Shown: positions 35,166 through 44,626 of the stretch, one piece after another
How positions within the stretch are numbered: position 1 is the stretch's first letter
How the letters are laid out: every line of letters starts with the position of its first letter
Source: Ardenticatena sp.
GTDB taxonomy: Bacteria > Chloroflexota > Anaerolineae > Ardenticatenales > Ardenticatenaceae
NCBI GenBank assembly: GCA_015487975.1
Contig: WFOS01000034.1
Coordinates: forward strand, 1-55,103
Reading direction: 5' to 3'
DNA length: 55,103 nt
Position numbers and translations under genes: made by a program
The notes under the pieces: model-generated
Databases searched by the model: none
What the model saw: the letters and a program-made list of their open reading frames with translations, nothing else
Told to the model about the DNA's origin: nothing

Positions 35166-35232
35166 CTTCGATAGTTTGTCATTCTCGCACTGGCGTGGTG
35201 CTGTGGCGGGGTGGATGACTGGTAATGCCCCA
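35166..35232. other. spacer after pgeF
   Basis: A short gene-free stretch leading into repeat copy B. No T-tailed hairpin for pgeF was seen here; the repeat palindrome at 35257-35291 may act instead. Confidence 0.5.
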
Positions 35233-35374
35233 TGGAGAACGCCGCCTTCAGCTCAGGAGGTACGACGCACCTGCCAGGTGCGTCGTACCTCGAAGTAACG
35301 GCTCGGCTTGGGAGGAGAATACGGGGCAGTGCCTTTGCGCTTGTTTGCAGCGATCTGGAGAATCACCAGTTTTC
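35233..35374 (+). repeat. dispersed repeat family, copy B (upstream of the cox operon)
   Basis: It opens with ATGGAGAACGCCGCCTTCAG (35232-35251), shared with copy C. A perfect palindrome follows (35257-35291; 17-base arms around one C). It ends with GCTTGTTTGCAGCGATCTGG and AATCACCAGTTTT (35338-35374), shared with copy A. The middle (35292-35337) is not shared, so the family is modular. It points toward the cox operon, and the -35 box begins 8 bases after its end. Confidence 0.85.
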
Positions 35375-35381
35375 ACGCTGA

Positions 35382-35410
35382 TTGACACGCCAAGTGCCTG
35401 CACGTATAAT
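35382..35410 (+). promoter_or_regulatory. consensus sigma-70 promoter for the cox operon
   Basis: TTGACA (35382-35387), 17 bases, TATAAT (35405-35410): exact consensus at both boxes, so likely very strong unless repressed. The start near 35417 leaves a leader of about 95 bases. Confidence 0.88.
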
Positions 35411-35511
35411 CGCCTACACTGTTGCACCTGTGCATGTTTGCATTCGTTCCCTCTTTACCAGAACCCAGTTGCTGTTGTCGACAACCACATATTTGCTATG
35501 GAGAGCATGTT

Positions 35512-35955
35512 ATGATCCGCATCGATGGAGAGCATATCGTTCCGGGACCCCGTGAGCGGGTGTATGCCCTTTTGCAAGATCCCGACTTTCTGGCGCAGGC
35601 CATCCCTGGTGTCAAGAACCTGCAGCGTGTGGACGAAACCACCTACGAAGCCGAATTGACGCTTGGTGTGGGGCCGATTCGTGGCACGTTCAAGGGGCAG
35701 GTGCGCCTTGCCGACCAAAATCCCCCCGAGTCGTTCAGCCTGCATCTTGAAGGGCGTGGTTCGGCTGGCTTTGTCAAAGGGGTGGGGCGTATTCGGCTGG
35801 AAGACGTGCCCGAAGGAACACGCCTTGTGTATGAGGGCGAAAGTGAAGCCGGTGGGCGGATTGCGCAGGTCGGTCAGCGGCTCATCCAAAGTGTAGCCCG
35901 CAAGATGATTAACGATGGGCTGAAAAAACTGGATGAAGCCGTGCAAACTGCCTGA
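35512..35955 (+). CDS. coxG: CoxG-like SRPBCC protein
   Basis: A 147-residue START/SRPBCC-fold protein of the CoxG family. In carboxydotrophs CoxG helps attach or mature the CO dehydrogenase at the membrane. Signs: the VPGPRERVYALLQDPDFLAQAIPGVK opening, LGVGPIRGTFKGQV strand and GRIAQVGQRLIQSVARKMI C-terminal helix. The ATG at 35512 has GGAGAG upstream. First gene of coxG-S-L-M; a 101-base gap holding AAAGGAGG separates it from coxS. Confidence 0.85.
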   Translation: MIRIDGEHIVPGPRERVYALLQDPDFLAQAIPGVKNLQRVDETTYEAELTLGVGPIRGTFKGQVRLADQNPPESFSLHLEGRGSAGFVKGVGRIRLEDVPEGTRLVYEGESEAGGRIAQVGQRLIQSVARKMINDGLKKLDEAVQTA

Positions 35956-36056
35956 AGACATAGACAGAACAGACGAAAGGAGGTGAGACCCCGCTGCCTA
36001 TCCGCGAGTTGTCATGTCGTCCCTGTTCCCCAAAACAACCAAAGGAGGTTGCTGCC

Positions 36057-36515
36057 ATGCAAATCACACTCACTGTCAATGGCCAGAGCCACACTGTGGA
36101 TGTGCCCCCGCGTATGCTTCTTGTGCACCTTCTGCGCGATGTGCTTGGCCTGACGGGTACCAACATTGGCTGTGATACAAGCCAGTGTGGTGCGTGTACC
36201 GTCTTGCTGAATGGGAGTGCCGTCAAATCATGTACGGTTCTGGCTGTCCAGGCTGATGGCGCAGAAGTGCTGACCATCGAGGGGCTCAGCCAGAATGGCG
36301 ACTTACACCCCCTGCAAAAAGCCTTTTGGGAAGAACATGGCCTGCAATGCGGTTTCTGTACGCCTGGCATGATTATGACTGCCTATGACTTGCTCCAAAA
36401 GAACCCCTCCCCCACCGAAGAAGATGTTCGCCATGGGCTCGAAGGCAACATTTGCCGCTGCACAGGGTATCACAACATTGTGAAAGCCGTGTTGCGTGCC
36501 GCCCAAGAGATGTGA
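36057..36515 (+). CDS. coxS: molybdenum hydroxylase iron-sulfur subunit (CoxS-like)
   Basis: A 152-residue subunit with two [2Fe-2S] clusters. The plant-type site uses C39, C44, C47 and C59 ([10 protein letters not shown]). The helical-domain site uses C98, C101, C133 and C135 ([15 protein letters not shown]). It carries electrons from molybdenum to FAD. AAAGGAGG precedes the ATG at 36057. The order S-L-M here differs from the classical M-S-L order. Confidence 0.93.
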   Translation: MQITLTVNGQSHTVDVPPRMLLVHLLRDVLGLTGTNIGCDTSQCGACTVLLNGSAVKSCTVLAVQADGAEVLTIEGLSQNGDLHPLQKAFWEEHGLQCGFCTPGMIMTAYDLLQKNPSPTEEDVRHGLEGNICRCTGYHNIVKAVLRAAQEM

Positions 36516-36530
36516 GAAAGGAGGCCCCTC

Positions 36531-38900
36531 ATGACCACTACAACCCGCATTCTTGGCAAAGCCATCCGCCGTCGTGAAGACCCCGCTCTCGTTACGGGGC
36601 GTGGCAAATATACCGACGATTTACACCTGCCCAACATGGCCTATGCTGCTATCTTGCGCAGTCCGTATGCACATGCCACGATCAAATCCATCGATACGAG
36701 CAAAGCCCAAACCCTCGATGGTGTGGTCGCTGTTTTCACTGGCGAAGATGTCGCCGCTAGTGGTATTCCGGGCGTGGTACCCGTGGGGTGGCTTCTGCCG
36801 AACCTGAAAACGCCTGCGCACCCCATTCTTGCACAGGGCAAGGTGCGCCACGTAGGTGAAGCCGTTGCCGTTGTCATTGCCAACGACCGCTATACCGCCC
36901 ATGATGCGCTCGAACGCATCGAGGTGGAATACGAGCCCTTGCCCGCTGTCGCCGACCCCCACAAAGCCGTCCAGCCCGGTGCCCCCGCCGTGCATGACGA
37001 AGCCCCCGACAACGTCGCGTTCGATTGGGAAATCGGCGACAAAGCCGCTACCGATGCCGCCTTCGCCGAAGCCGCACACGTGGTGTCGCTTGACCTGCGC
37101 AACAATCGCCTCGCACCCAACGCCATGGAAACACGCGGCGCACTCGCCGACTTCGATCCCATCGATGGCAAATTGACGCTCTACATGACCAGCCAAAACC
37201 CCCACATTCACCGTCTGCTCATGTCATTGGCGTCGCTTGGGTTGCCCGAACACAAAATCCGCGTTGTTGCGCCCGAAGTGGGTGGCGGCTTCGGCAGCAA
37301 AATCCACCACTACCCCGAAGAAGCCATCATCTCGTGGGCGTCCATGCAGCTGGGGCGCCCGGTCAAGTGGCAAGCAACCCGCTCCGAAGCCTTCATGACC
37401 GATGCCCATGGTCGCGACCACGTGACCCACGCCGAACTGGCGATCGATGCCAACGGCAAGGTCATTGGCCTGCGTGTAGAAACCTACGCGAACCTTGGGG
37501 CCTATCTGTCCACGTTTGCGCCTGCGGTGCCCACCTATCTCTATGGCACGCTCCTGTCGGGTGAATACGAGATTCCCAACATCTATGCGCACGTGGTTGG
37601 GGTTTTCACCCACACTACCCCTGTGGATGCGTACCGCGGCGCTGGACGCCCCGAAGCGACATTCGTCGTCGAGCGGTTGATGGCCCTTGGTGCGCGGAAA
37701 ATCGGCATGGACCCTGCTGAATTCCGCCGCCGCAACTTCATCCCGCCTGACAAATTCCCCTATCAGACGCCTGTGGCGTTGCAATATGACAGCGGGAATT
37801 ACGAAGGGGCGCTCCGCAAGGCGTTGCAACTGGTGGAGTACGAAACCCTGCGTGCCGAACAGGCGAAAGCCCGTGAACAGGGGCGCTACATTGGCATTGG
37901 ATTTTCATGCTACATCGAAGCATGTGGCCTGGCGCCATCCGCAGTCGTTGGCTCGCTGGGGGCGCAGGCAGGGCAGTGGGAAAGCGCCGTTGTGCGTGTA
38001 CATCCCACCGGAAAAGTGACTGTGTACAGTGGTTCTTCGGCGCATGGGCAGGGACACAAAACCACGTTCGCCCAAATTGCTGCCGAGATTCTGGGTGTGA
38101 ACTACGAAGACGTGGAAATCGTCGAAGGCGATACCGACACTGTTCAGTACGGCTGGGGAACCTACGGCAGTCGTAGCGCCGCGGTTGGTGGAAGCGCCAT
38201 TGCTGTCAGCGCCCAAAAGGTGGTCGAAAAAGGCAAGAAGATTGCCGCGCATCTGCTCGAAGCCGCCGAGGACGATATCGAGTTCGATGCAGGGGCGTAT
38301 TTCGTCAAAGGTGCGCCCGACAAATCGGTCACCATCCAGGATGTCGCCTTGCAAGCCTATCTGGCGCACAACTTGCCGCCAGGTATCGAACCAGCGCTCG
38401 AAGCCACCACGTTTTATGATCCCGCCAACTTCGTGTATCCATTTGGTACTCACATCGCGGTCGTCGAAGTGGATGCCGATACAGGGCAGGTGAACCTGTT
38501 GCGCTATGTGGCCGTGGACGATGTGGGGAATGTCATCAACCCGATGATTGTCGAAGGGCAAATCCACGGTGGTATCGCTCAGGGGGTGGGACAGGCGCTG
38601 TTCGAAAACGTGGTGTACGATGAAAACGCCAACCTGCTCACGGGCTCGCTCATGGACTATGCCTTACCCAAAGCCAGCCAACTGCCCTCTTACGAACTTG
38701 ACCGTACTGTGACGCCGTGCCCACACAACCCACTGGGGGTCAAAGGCGTTGGCGAAGCCGGCACGATTGCCTCTACGGCTGCCGTGGTCAACGCCGTTAT
38801 GGATGCCCTCGCGCCATTTGGTGTCGAACACATCGATCCGCCGCTAACTGCCGAAAAGGTCTGGCGTGCAATTCAGGCCGCGCAGGGCAATGGGAACTAA
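36531..38900 (+). CDS. coxL: molybdenum hydroxylase large subunit, form II CoxL-like
   Basis: A 789-residue subunit binding the molybdopterin cofactor. Signs: EVGGGFGSK (cofactor loop, 249-257), AYRGAGR (367-373), and [11 protein letters not shown] near the C-terminus with the catalytic Glu. True form I CO dehydrogenases carry AYxCSFR with a copper-binding Cys at the loop; here it is the form II signature AYRGAGR, so CO oxidation is not assured and the substrate may be another aldehyde or heterocycle. GAAAGGAGG precedes the ATG. Confidence 0.92.
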   Translation: MTTTTRILGKAIRRREDPALVTGRGKYTDDLHLPNMAYAAILRSPYAHATIKSIDTSKAQTLDGVVAVFTGEDVAASGIPGVVPVGWLLPNLKTPAHPILAQGKVRHVGEAVAVVIANDRYTAHDALERIEVEYEPLPAVADPHKAVQPGAPAVHDEAPDNVAFDWEIGDKAATDAAFAEAAHVVSLDLRNNRLAPNAMETRGALADFDPIDGKLTLYMTSQNPHIHRLLMSLASLGLPEHKIRVVAPEVGGGFGSKIHHYPEEAIISWASMQLGRPVKWQATRSEAFMTDAHGRDHVTHAELAIDANGKVIGLRVETYANLGAYLSTFAPAVPTYLYGTLLSGEYEIPNIYAHVVGVFTHTTPVDAYRGAGRPEATFVVERLMALGARKIGMDPAEFRRRNFIPPDKFPYQTPVALQYDSGNYEGALRKALQLVEYETLRAEQAKAREQGRYIGIGFSCYIEACGLAPSAVVGSLGAQAGQWESAVVRVHPTGKVTVYSGSSAHGQGHKTTFAQIAAEILGVNYEDVEIVEGDTDTVQYGWGTYGSRSAAVGGSAIAVSAQKVVEKGKKIAAHLLEAAEDDIEFDAGAYFVKGAPDKSVTIQDVALQAYLAHNLPPGIEPALEATTFYDPANFVYPFGTHIAVVEVDADTGQVNLLRYVAVDDVGNVINPMIVEGQIHGGIAQGVGQALFENVVYDENANLLTGSLMDYALPKASQLPSYELDRTVTPCPHNPLGVKGVGEAGTIASTAAVVNAVMDALAPFGVEHIDPPLTAEKVWRAIQAAQGNGN

Positions 38901-38917
38901 GGAAGGAGGAGCGCACG

Positions 38918-39790
38918 ATGTATCCACCAACATTCGACTACATCCGCGCCAACAGCGTGGAAGAAGCCGTCCAACTGCTCCAACAGCATGGCGACGATGC
39001 CAAACTCATTGCAGGGGGGCACAGCCTCATCCCTGCAATGAAACTTCGCCTCATGGCACCCGCCGTTCTCATCGACATCAGCCGTCTGGCGCTCGATACC
39101 ATCATGGTCGATCGGGGCTACGGACTGCGCGTCGGCGCACTCGCCACACACGACGCCATTGCCCGCAACAGCGATGTGCGTGAACTGACCACAGCCCTGG
39201 CAGAAGCCGCGTCCGTGGTGGGCGATGTTCAGGTGCGCAACCGTGGGACTATTGGCGGCAATCTTGCCCACGCCGACCCCGCCTCGGATTTGCCTGCTGC
39301 TGTGCTGGCACTGGGGGGCGAACTTCATGTGACAGGCCCCAACGGCACCCGTACCATTCCCGCAGATGATTTCTTCCTGGGCTTGTTTACCACAGCACTG
39401 GAACCACATGAGCTCATCACCAGCGTTGGCTTCCCAGGCATTGGCTTCAAGCATGGGCGCAGCGCCTACGTCAAATTCCCGCACCCCGCATCAGGATATG
39501 CGGTAGTGGGTGTCGCCGCCTATCTGGAAACGGACGGCGACACAATTACAGCCGCTCGGGTGGCTGCCAATGGCGCGTTCGACCACGCGACTCGCCTGAC
39601 CGCGGTCGAAGAAGCGCTGGCGGGCGCTCCGTTGTCGGCGGAAGCATTGAGCGCCGCTGCTGAAAAGGCCGCCGATGGGTTCGGCAGTGAAGACTTCATG
39701 GCCGACCTCTTTGCTTCAGCTGATTACCGTGCACACTTGCTGAAAGTCTATACCAAACGCGCCCTACTGCGAGCTGCTGGATTGGCATGA
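38918..39790 (+). CDS. coxM: molybdenum hydroxylase FAD subunit (CoxM-like)
   Basis: A 290-residue FAD-binding subunit of the vanillyl-alcohol-oxidase fold. FAD contacts: LIAGGHSLIPAMKLR (pyrophosphate loop) and RNRGTIGGNLAHADPASDLP. It takes electrons from CoxS and passes them to quinone or another acceptor. The ATG at 38918 follows GGAAGGAGG by 8 bases. Last gene of the cox operon, closed by a strong terminator. Confidence 0.93.
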   Translation: MYPPTFDYIRANSVEEAVQLLQQHGDDAKLIAGGHSLIPAMKLRLMAPAVLIDISRLALDTIMVDRGYGLRVGALATHDAIARNSDVRELTTALAEAASVVGDVQVRNRGTIGGNLAHADPASDLPAAVLALGGELHVTGPNGTRTIPADDFFLGLFTTALEPHELITSVGFPGIGFKHGRSAYVKFPHPASGYAVVGVAAYLETDGDTITAARVAANGAFDHATRLTAVEEALAGAPLSAEALSAAAEKAADGFGSEDFMADLFASADYRAHLLKVYTKRALLRAAGLA

Positions 39791-39810
39791 CGCGTGCAAG
39801 CAGGCGTGCT

Positions 39811-39845
39811 GCCTTGGGGGTGCTTGCCCCCAAGGCCTTTTTTTT
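39811..39845 (+). terminator. intrinsic terminator of the cox operon
   Basis: Stem GCCTTGGGGG / CCCCCAAGGC with a 6-base loop, then C and eight T. Confidence 0.93.
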
Positions 39846-39922
39846 GAGCAGGATGTAGCACTCTGAGGATCTCGACTACAACGTTTTCCACTTTTGGATA
39901 CAATCACCCCAACAGAGGGGGA

Positions 39923-42004
39923 ATGATGACTTCGACCGAACCGATCTGGCATCTCGTCAATCAACGCATTTTCGATGTGGCACCTATCGGCATCCTCGTT
40001 GTGCGTGCCGATGGCACGATCGCCCATGCCAACCAGGCGGCATGCCACCTTTTCGGCTATACCCCCGATGAATGGGTGACCCTTACGGTAGAAGATTTGC
40101 TGCCGTTGCATCTCCGCGAACTGCATGTTCAGCACCGCCTGGCCTATGTGCAGCAACCGCGCACGCGCCCCATGGGCATCAACCTCGACCTCGTAGCCAT
40201 GCGCAAGGATGGAACACGCTTCCCGGTCGAAATTGCGCTGAGCCATACCATGCTAAACGGCGAACGGATGGTGCTGGCTTTCGTAAGCGATATTACGGCA
40301 CGCAAGCAGGCGGAGCAGGCACGCGAACGCTATGCCCAACGTTTGCAAACCCTCTACGACATCGAAAGGGCTGTACTGGCAGCGCAGTCTCCCGCCGAAG
40401 TCGCGACGTTGGCGCTGGAAGGGGCAGCGACCTTCCTTCCCGACGCTGATTTGTTCGTCTTTTTGTTCGACGAAACCAGAGAAGAAGTCAGGGTGTTGGC
40501 TGTATATGAAGGCAGTGGGCTTCGCTTGCCGTTTCGTGCGGGAGAACGCCTTTCATTGCACTCGCCTGTGTATGAAAACGTGTTGGAAGCATCTTCATTT
40601 TCACAGGAGAGCAACCGCCCTTACCTGGGAGTACCGCTGTTAGTGGATGACATCCTGGTGGGTACCTTGAACGTGCTGGGGAAGCCCGGGAGCAGCCTCG
40701 ACGAAGGGGATATCGAAACATTCCGTGAAATAGCCAACATGTTGGCAATTGCCATTCAACAGGCACAATTGCGCGAACGCCTGCATACCTACGCGGCGAC
40801 CCTTGAAAAACGTGTTGCTGAACGGACTGCCCAAATCGAACGCCGACAGCGCATTGCGGAAAGTCTGCGCGATCTGGTGGGGGCGCTCAACCGTGGCGTT
40901 GCCCTGGAAGAACTCTTGCAACATGTGGTCGAACAGACCGGGCGGTTGCTGTACAGTGACGCAGCCGCGATTTTCGGTTTCGATACCGAACAACATTGCC
41001 TGCATGTGCTTGCTGTACACAACCTGCCCCAGGAAGTCGCTTCGTTGCAGGTACCATATGGAATAGGGGTTTCGGGACGCGCCAGTCAGTCGGGAGAAAT
41101 CATCGTCCTTCACGACATGCAGCAAGCTTTCGAAGCATTTTTGCAACATGCTGAAATGCTTTCACCCGAGGCACGCCAGGCGCTCATGACAACGGTCGCC
41201 ACGTTTCGAACGGCGGTTGCTATTCCCCTGCACATCGGTGGGGAACTCTTTGGCACCCTGGCACTCTACTACACCACCTTGCAAACGCTGGATGACGAAA
41301 CGCTGGCCTTGTTGCGTACCTTCGCTGACCAAACCACGCTCCTCATCGAAAACGCGCATCTGCGCGAACGTGTCGAACGTGCTGCCGTCGAAGCCGAACG
41401 CAACCGCATTGCCCGCGATTTGCATGATGCCGTCACACAAACGCTCTTTTCTGCCAGCATTCTCGCCGACGTCATCCCGCGCATCGCCGAGCGCAACCCA
41501 GATGAAGCTTGGCGTCGGCTGGAAGAACTGCGCCAGCTGACGCGGGGAGCGCTGGCCGAAATGCGCACGCTTCTGTTGGAATTACGCCCGCAAGCGCTGG
41601 AAGAGGCGCCTGTGACGCGCCTCTTCCAACATTTGGCCGATGCCGCTGCCAACCGAGGACGCCTGCCTATCGAGACCCACCTCGAAGAGGTGGAGATGCC
41701 GACGGATGTCAAAGTTGCCTTTTACCGTATTGCACAAGAAGCCCTCAACAACGTCATCAAACATGCCCATGCCAGCCACATTTCGCTTACGCTGACGGCT
41801 CAGGATGATACCATCACATTGTTGGTTGCCGACGATGGGCGTGGGTTCGATCCCACGACGATTCCTGCCACTCGCTTTGGTGTGAGTATCATGCACGAAC
41901 GCGCTGCGGCTATTGGGGCAACCCTTCGGATTGAAAGTGAACCAACACGTGGCACAACCGTGCGCCTGCAATGGTCGCCAGCATCGACAACCAGCGAGGA
42001 GTGA
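39923..42004 (+). CDS. PAS-GAF-GAF sensor histidine kinase (NarX/LiaS class)
   Basis: A 693-residue cytoplasmic kinase without membrane segments. PAS about 10-130 ([19 protein letters not shown]), GAF 1 about 150-285, coiled coil 285-320, GAF 2 about 325-475, HisKA_3 from 485 with H501 in [13 protein letters not shown], and HATPase about 595-688 ([18 protein letters not shown]). It probably senses an internal signal (redox, gas or small ligand) and phosphorylates the NarL-type regulator encoded 8 bases downstream. The start has AGAGGGGG; a second ATG follows immediately and may be used. Confidence 0.9.
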   Translation: MMTSTEPIWHLVNQRIFDVAPIGILVVRADGTIAHANQAACHLFGYTPDEWVTLTVEDLLPLHLRELHVQHRLAYVQQPRTRPMGINLDLVAMRKDGTRFPVEIALSHTMLNGERMVLAFVSDITARKQAEQARERYAQRLQTLYDIERAVLAAQSPAEVATLALEGAATFLPDADLFVFLFDETREEVRVLAVYEGSGLRLPFRAGERLSLHSPVYENVLEASSFSQESNRPYLGVPLLVDDILVGTLNVLGKPGSSLDEGDIETFREIANMLAIAIQQAQLRERLHTYAATLEKRVAERTAQIERRQRIAESLRDLVGALNRGVALEELLQHVVEQTGRLLYSDAAAIFGFDTEQHCLHVLAVHNLPQEVASLQVPYGIGVSGRASQSGEIIVLHDMQQAFEAFLQHAEMLSPEARQALMTTVATFRTAVAIPLHIGGELFGTLALYYTTLQTLDDETLALLRTFADQTTLLIENAHLRERVERAAVEAERNRIARDLHDAVTQTLFSASILADVIPRIAERNPDEAWRRLEELRQLTRGALAEMRTLLLELRPQALEEAPVTRLFQHLADAAANRGRLPIETHLEEVEMPTDVKVAFYRIAQEALNNVIKHAHASHISLTLTAQDDTITLLVADDGRGFDPTTIPATRFGVSIMHERAAAIGATLRIESEPTRGTTVRLQWSPASTTSEE

Positions 42005-42012
42005 GGTCGCCT

Positions 42013-42648
42013 ATGCCGAAGCCAATTCGTGTACTGATTGCCGATGACCATACCGTGGTGCGAAGTGGGCTGAGTGCCCTGTTGAGTGTCTTCGATGACC
42101 TGGAACTGGTCGGAGAAGCCCGCACGGGGCGTGAAGCCATCGAGATGGCAGAACGCCTGCACCCTGACGTGGTCTTGATGGACATGGTGATGCCCGAAAT
42201 GGATGGGGCGCAGGCGACCGAGATCATCCGAAAGCAGTTTCCCGACATGCAGGTTGTTGTGCTGACCAGTTTTCGTGAGGATGATCTGGTGCAGAAAGCA
42301 CTTGCCGCTGGCGCTATTGGATACTTGTTGAAAGATGCCACTGCGGATGAACTGGCGAACGCCATTCGCAATGCTGTTGCGGGGCAGGCGACACTCGCTC
42401 CTGAAGCCACGCAAGCGCTCATTCGGCAAACATTGCAAGGCTCCCGTCGCCTTGGAGACGACCTGACGGAGCGTGAACGCGAAGTGCTGGCGCTCATGGT
42501 TGAAGGATTGAGCAACAACGAAATTGCTCAGCGATTGATTGTGAGCCGCTCGACGGTCAAATTCCACGTGAGCAACATTCTCTCGAAACTAGGTGCTTCT
42601 ACACGTACCGAAGCCGTGGCAATCGCGCTGCAACACGGGCTGGTCTAA
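42013..42648 (+). CDS. NarL/LuxR-type response regulator
   Basis: A 211-residue two-domain regulator. The receiver has DD at 11-12, phosphoacceptor D57 ([13 protein letters not shown]), conserved Thr/Ser in VVLTSFRED and Lys in YLLKDA. A LuxR-type helix-turn-helix fills the C-terminus ([43 protein letters not shown]). Partner of the upstream kinase. Possible targets by proximity are the cox and ba3 oxidase operons on either side. Confidence 0.92.
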   Translation: MPKPIRVLIADDHTVVRSGLSALLSVFDDLELVGEARTGREAIEMAERLHPDVVLMDMVMPEMDGAQATEIIRKQFPDMQVVVLTSFREDDLVQKALAAGAIGYLLKDATADELANAIRNAVAGQATLAPEATQALIRQTLQGSRRLGDDLTEREREVLALMVEGLSNNEIAQRLIVSRSTVKFHVSNILSKLGASTRTEAVAIALQHGLV

Positions 42649-42774
42649 CCCTCTCTTCGAAACTTGATCAAACTTGTCACACCAGAACCTGGACAAGTGG
42701 ATAGGTGCCAGACTGCACCGGCGCATGGTGACATGTAGCACGATCTCTCGTAGACTCATCGATGTCAATCCAAC

Positions 42775-43200
42775 ATGCGTCGCAAGGTGTGTCCCGTGCT
42801 GCACATTGTCCTGGCCGATGATAACCCGAGAGTACGTGCGGCTATTCGGCTCTTGTTCGAACAAACTGCTCTTGCTGAAATTGTTGCCGAAGCCGAAACA
42901 TTCGATGAGCTACAAAGCCTGTTTTCCCAATCGCCACTCTCGTTCGATGTTATCTTGCTTGATTGGGAATTGCCTGGCATGATACAATACAACGGTACTG
43001 TTTCATCTGATTTTTTGGCAGCCCTCAAAAGCCAACACAATGCCTATGTGATTGTATGGAGCAGCCACCCTGGCGTCGCCCAAATGGCGTTGCAGGCGGG
43101 AGCGGACGCCTTTGTGAGCAAAGGTGAGCCAGTGGACAGCCTCGAACACATTTTGCGCATGCTCACTGGTGATACCAACGCACACGAGGAATCAGCATGA
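42775..43200 (+). CDS. stand-alone receiver domain protein
   Basis: A 141-residue CheY-like receiver without output domain. Acidic pair ADDN near residue 15, phosphoacceptor Asp in VILLDWELPG, Ser in VIVWSSHPG and Lys in FVSKGEP are all present. It is coupled by ATGA to the Sco-like gene. The start is uncertain: the ATG at 42775 has no ribosome site, while a GTG at 42787 has AAGGT immediately before it. The insert MIQYNGTVSSDF between beta-3 and alpha-3 is longer than usual. Confidence 0.8.
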   Translation: MRRKVCPVLHIVLADDNPRVRAAIRLLFEQTALAEIVAEAETFDELQSLFSQSPLSFDVILLDWELPGMIQYNGTVSSDFLAALKSQHNAYVIVWSSHPGVAQMALQAGADAFVSKGEPVDSLEHILRMLTGDTNAHEESA

Positions 43201-43901
43201 CAGCCACGACTTTGTCTGCGTCCAATCCAGAAGAACATCGACGCTCTTTGGTCCGTTGGCTCGGGGGAGCCGGTGCGTTGCTTCTGCTGGCAGCGATTGC
43301 GTTTGCCATCTTTCAGCCGATTACCGTTGTGCCACGTATTGCTCCATCACCTGCCTTTTCGTTGATCGACCAGAATGGCGTTCCCTTGACAAGCGAGGAC
43401 CTGCGCGGCGGGCTGACGCTGATCACCATCATGGATGCGGATTGTCAGTCACCTTGCCCGCAAACAGATCCTCTCATGCGTGAAGTCATGCAGGCGTTGC
43501 CAACGCTCGAAAACCCAGTGGTGCCTGTGCAGCTGCTCTCCATCTCCATTGACCCGCGCGACACGCCCACCCAACTGCGCGACTATGCTGCGCGTGTCGG
43601 TGCCGATGGCGATATCTGGCGCATTGCCGCAGGTGATCCAGTGCAGTTGAAGTATGCCCTGGGTGATGGGTTCCGCATCTATTACGAAGTGCGCCAAAAT
43701 GGCGAAATTGTATTCGAGCCGACGTATGTGCTGGTCGATAGTATTGGGCTTATTCGCGGCATTTATCAGTATGAAAAAGCCAATGCAGAGACGCTTCGTC
43801 GTGATATCCAATTGATTCAGGATGAGATTCGCAACAGCAAAGGAGCAGCCAAACTTGTTTATGAGACTGCACACCTGTTTCTCTGTTATCCTACCTATTA
43901 G
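43197..43901 (+). CDS. Sco1/SenC-like protein lacking the usual His
   Basis: A 234-residue membrane-anchored thioredoxin-fold protein. Helix about 20-40, then the Sco domain with CxxxC (C83, C87; DADCQSPCPQT). Sco proteins deliver copper to the CuA site of cytochrome oxidase. The distal copper-ligand His, normally just before the last strands, seems to be missing: that segment reads GEIVFEPTYVLVDSIG. It could be a thiol-redox chaperone instead of a copper donor. Its start overlaps the receiver gene (ATGA); the oxidase genes follow. Confidence 0.82.
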   Translation: MTATTLSASNPEEHRRSLVRWLGGAGALLLLAAIAFAIFQPITVVPRIAPSPAFSLIDQNGVPLTSEDLRGGLTLITIMDADCQSPCPQTDPLMREVMQALPTLENPVVPVQLLSISIDPRDTPTQLRDYAARVGADGDIWRIAAGDPVQLKYALGDGFRIYYEVRQNGEIVFEPTYVLVDSIGLIRGIYQYEKANAETLRRDIQLIQDEIRNSKGAAKLVYETAHLFLCYPTY

Positions 43902-43969
43902 AGGAGGGGCTTCACCTGCGCCGGTTTCCCGTGCGCTGGTTCAAACCGACGAGTTCGAAGGAGGAGAAT

Positions 43970-44116
43970 ATGAGCGAAAAGGATTTGGAACAGCAACATG
44001 CGACTGAAGAACATCCCGATACGCGTGGCACGCTGGCGCTACTGTTGGGCTACATGGCGCTCATCGTCGCTCTGTGGAGTTATGCCTACATCTTGCTCTT
44101 GCAACGAGGAGGATAA
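43970..44116 (+). CDS. cbaD: ba3-type oxidase subunit IIa
   Basis: A 48-residue single-helix protein (helix about 22-43, ALLLGYMALIVALWSYAYILLL). Size, composition and location before subunit II fit subunit IIa of ba3 oxidases, a helix that fills the place of a missing helix of subunit II. AAGGAGGAGA precedes the ATG; subunit II begins 3 bases after its stop. Confidence 0.78.
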   Translation: MSEKDLEQQHATEEHPDTRGTLALLLGYMALIVALWSYAYILLLQRGG

Positions 44117-44119
44117 GCC

Positions 44120-44611
44120 ATGCCAATCGAACGAAGTGAACGTCTCTTCATCAACCTTTCCATCGTGATGTTGGTCCTCTTTTTCATTGCTGTTTTGACT
44201 TCGGCATTCATTGGCGGATTGCAAGTGCCGGCGCCAGCAGGCACCATCGATCCTGCTGCGGTCAATCAGACGCCACCGTTCGATAATCCTGGCCTGCGCG
44301 AACTGGTGCCGGGCAAACGCTACGAAGTAGTCATGATTGCGCAGACCTGGGCGTTCATTCCGGGGGAAATTCGTGTGCCTGCTGGCAGTGAAGTGACCTT
44401 TCGCATTACCTCGCGCGATGTCATTCACGGGTTCGAAATTACCGGGAAAAACGCCAATGTCATGTTGATTCCTGGGCAAATTTCGCTGGTCAAAGTGAAG
44501 TTCGATGAGCCCGGTGAGCACTACATTATCTGCCACGAGTACTGCGGTGTTGGTCACCAGACCATGTTTGCCAAAATCATCGTCGAACCTGCGCCGCAGG
44601 CGGCGAAGTAA
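44120..44611 (+). CDS. cbaB: ba3-type cytochrome c oxidase subunit II
   Basis: A 163-residue subunit with one N-terminal helix (10-32) and a cupredoxin domain. The CuA site is complete: H103 (VIHGFEI), C138, E140, C142, H146 and M149 (CHEYCGVGHQTM). It accepts electrons from a cytochrome c or cupredoxin. The one-helix form is typical of B-type (ba3) oxidases. AGGAGG precedes the ATG and subunit I follows 15 bases later. Confidence 0.93.
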   Translation: MPIERSERLFINLSIVMLVLFFIAVLTSAFIGGLQVPAPAGTIDPAAVNQTPPFDNPGLRELVPGKRYEVVMIAQTWAFIPGEIRVPAGSEVTFRITSRDVIHGFEITGKNANVMLIPGQISLVKVKFDEPGEHYIICHEYCGVGHQTMFAKIIVEPAPQAAK

Positions 44612-44626
44612 AGGAGGGAGAGAAGC

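Noticed and set aside
35233..35374. Insertion sequence remnant with a transposase
   Set aside because: No transposase fragment is readable and no target-site duplication was found around the copies; a non-autonomous element remains possible.
36531..38900. Genuine form I aerobic CO dehydrogenase
   Set aside because: The AYxCSFR loop is absent; AYRGAGR is the form II signature.
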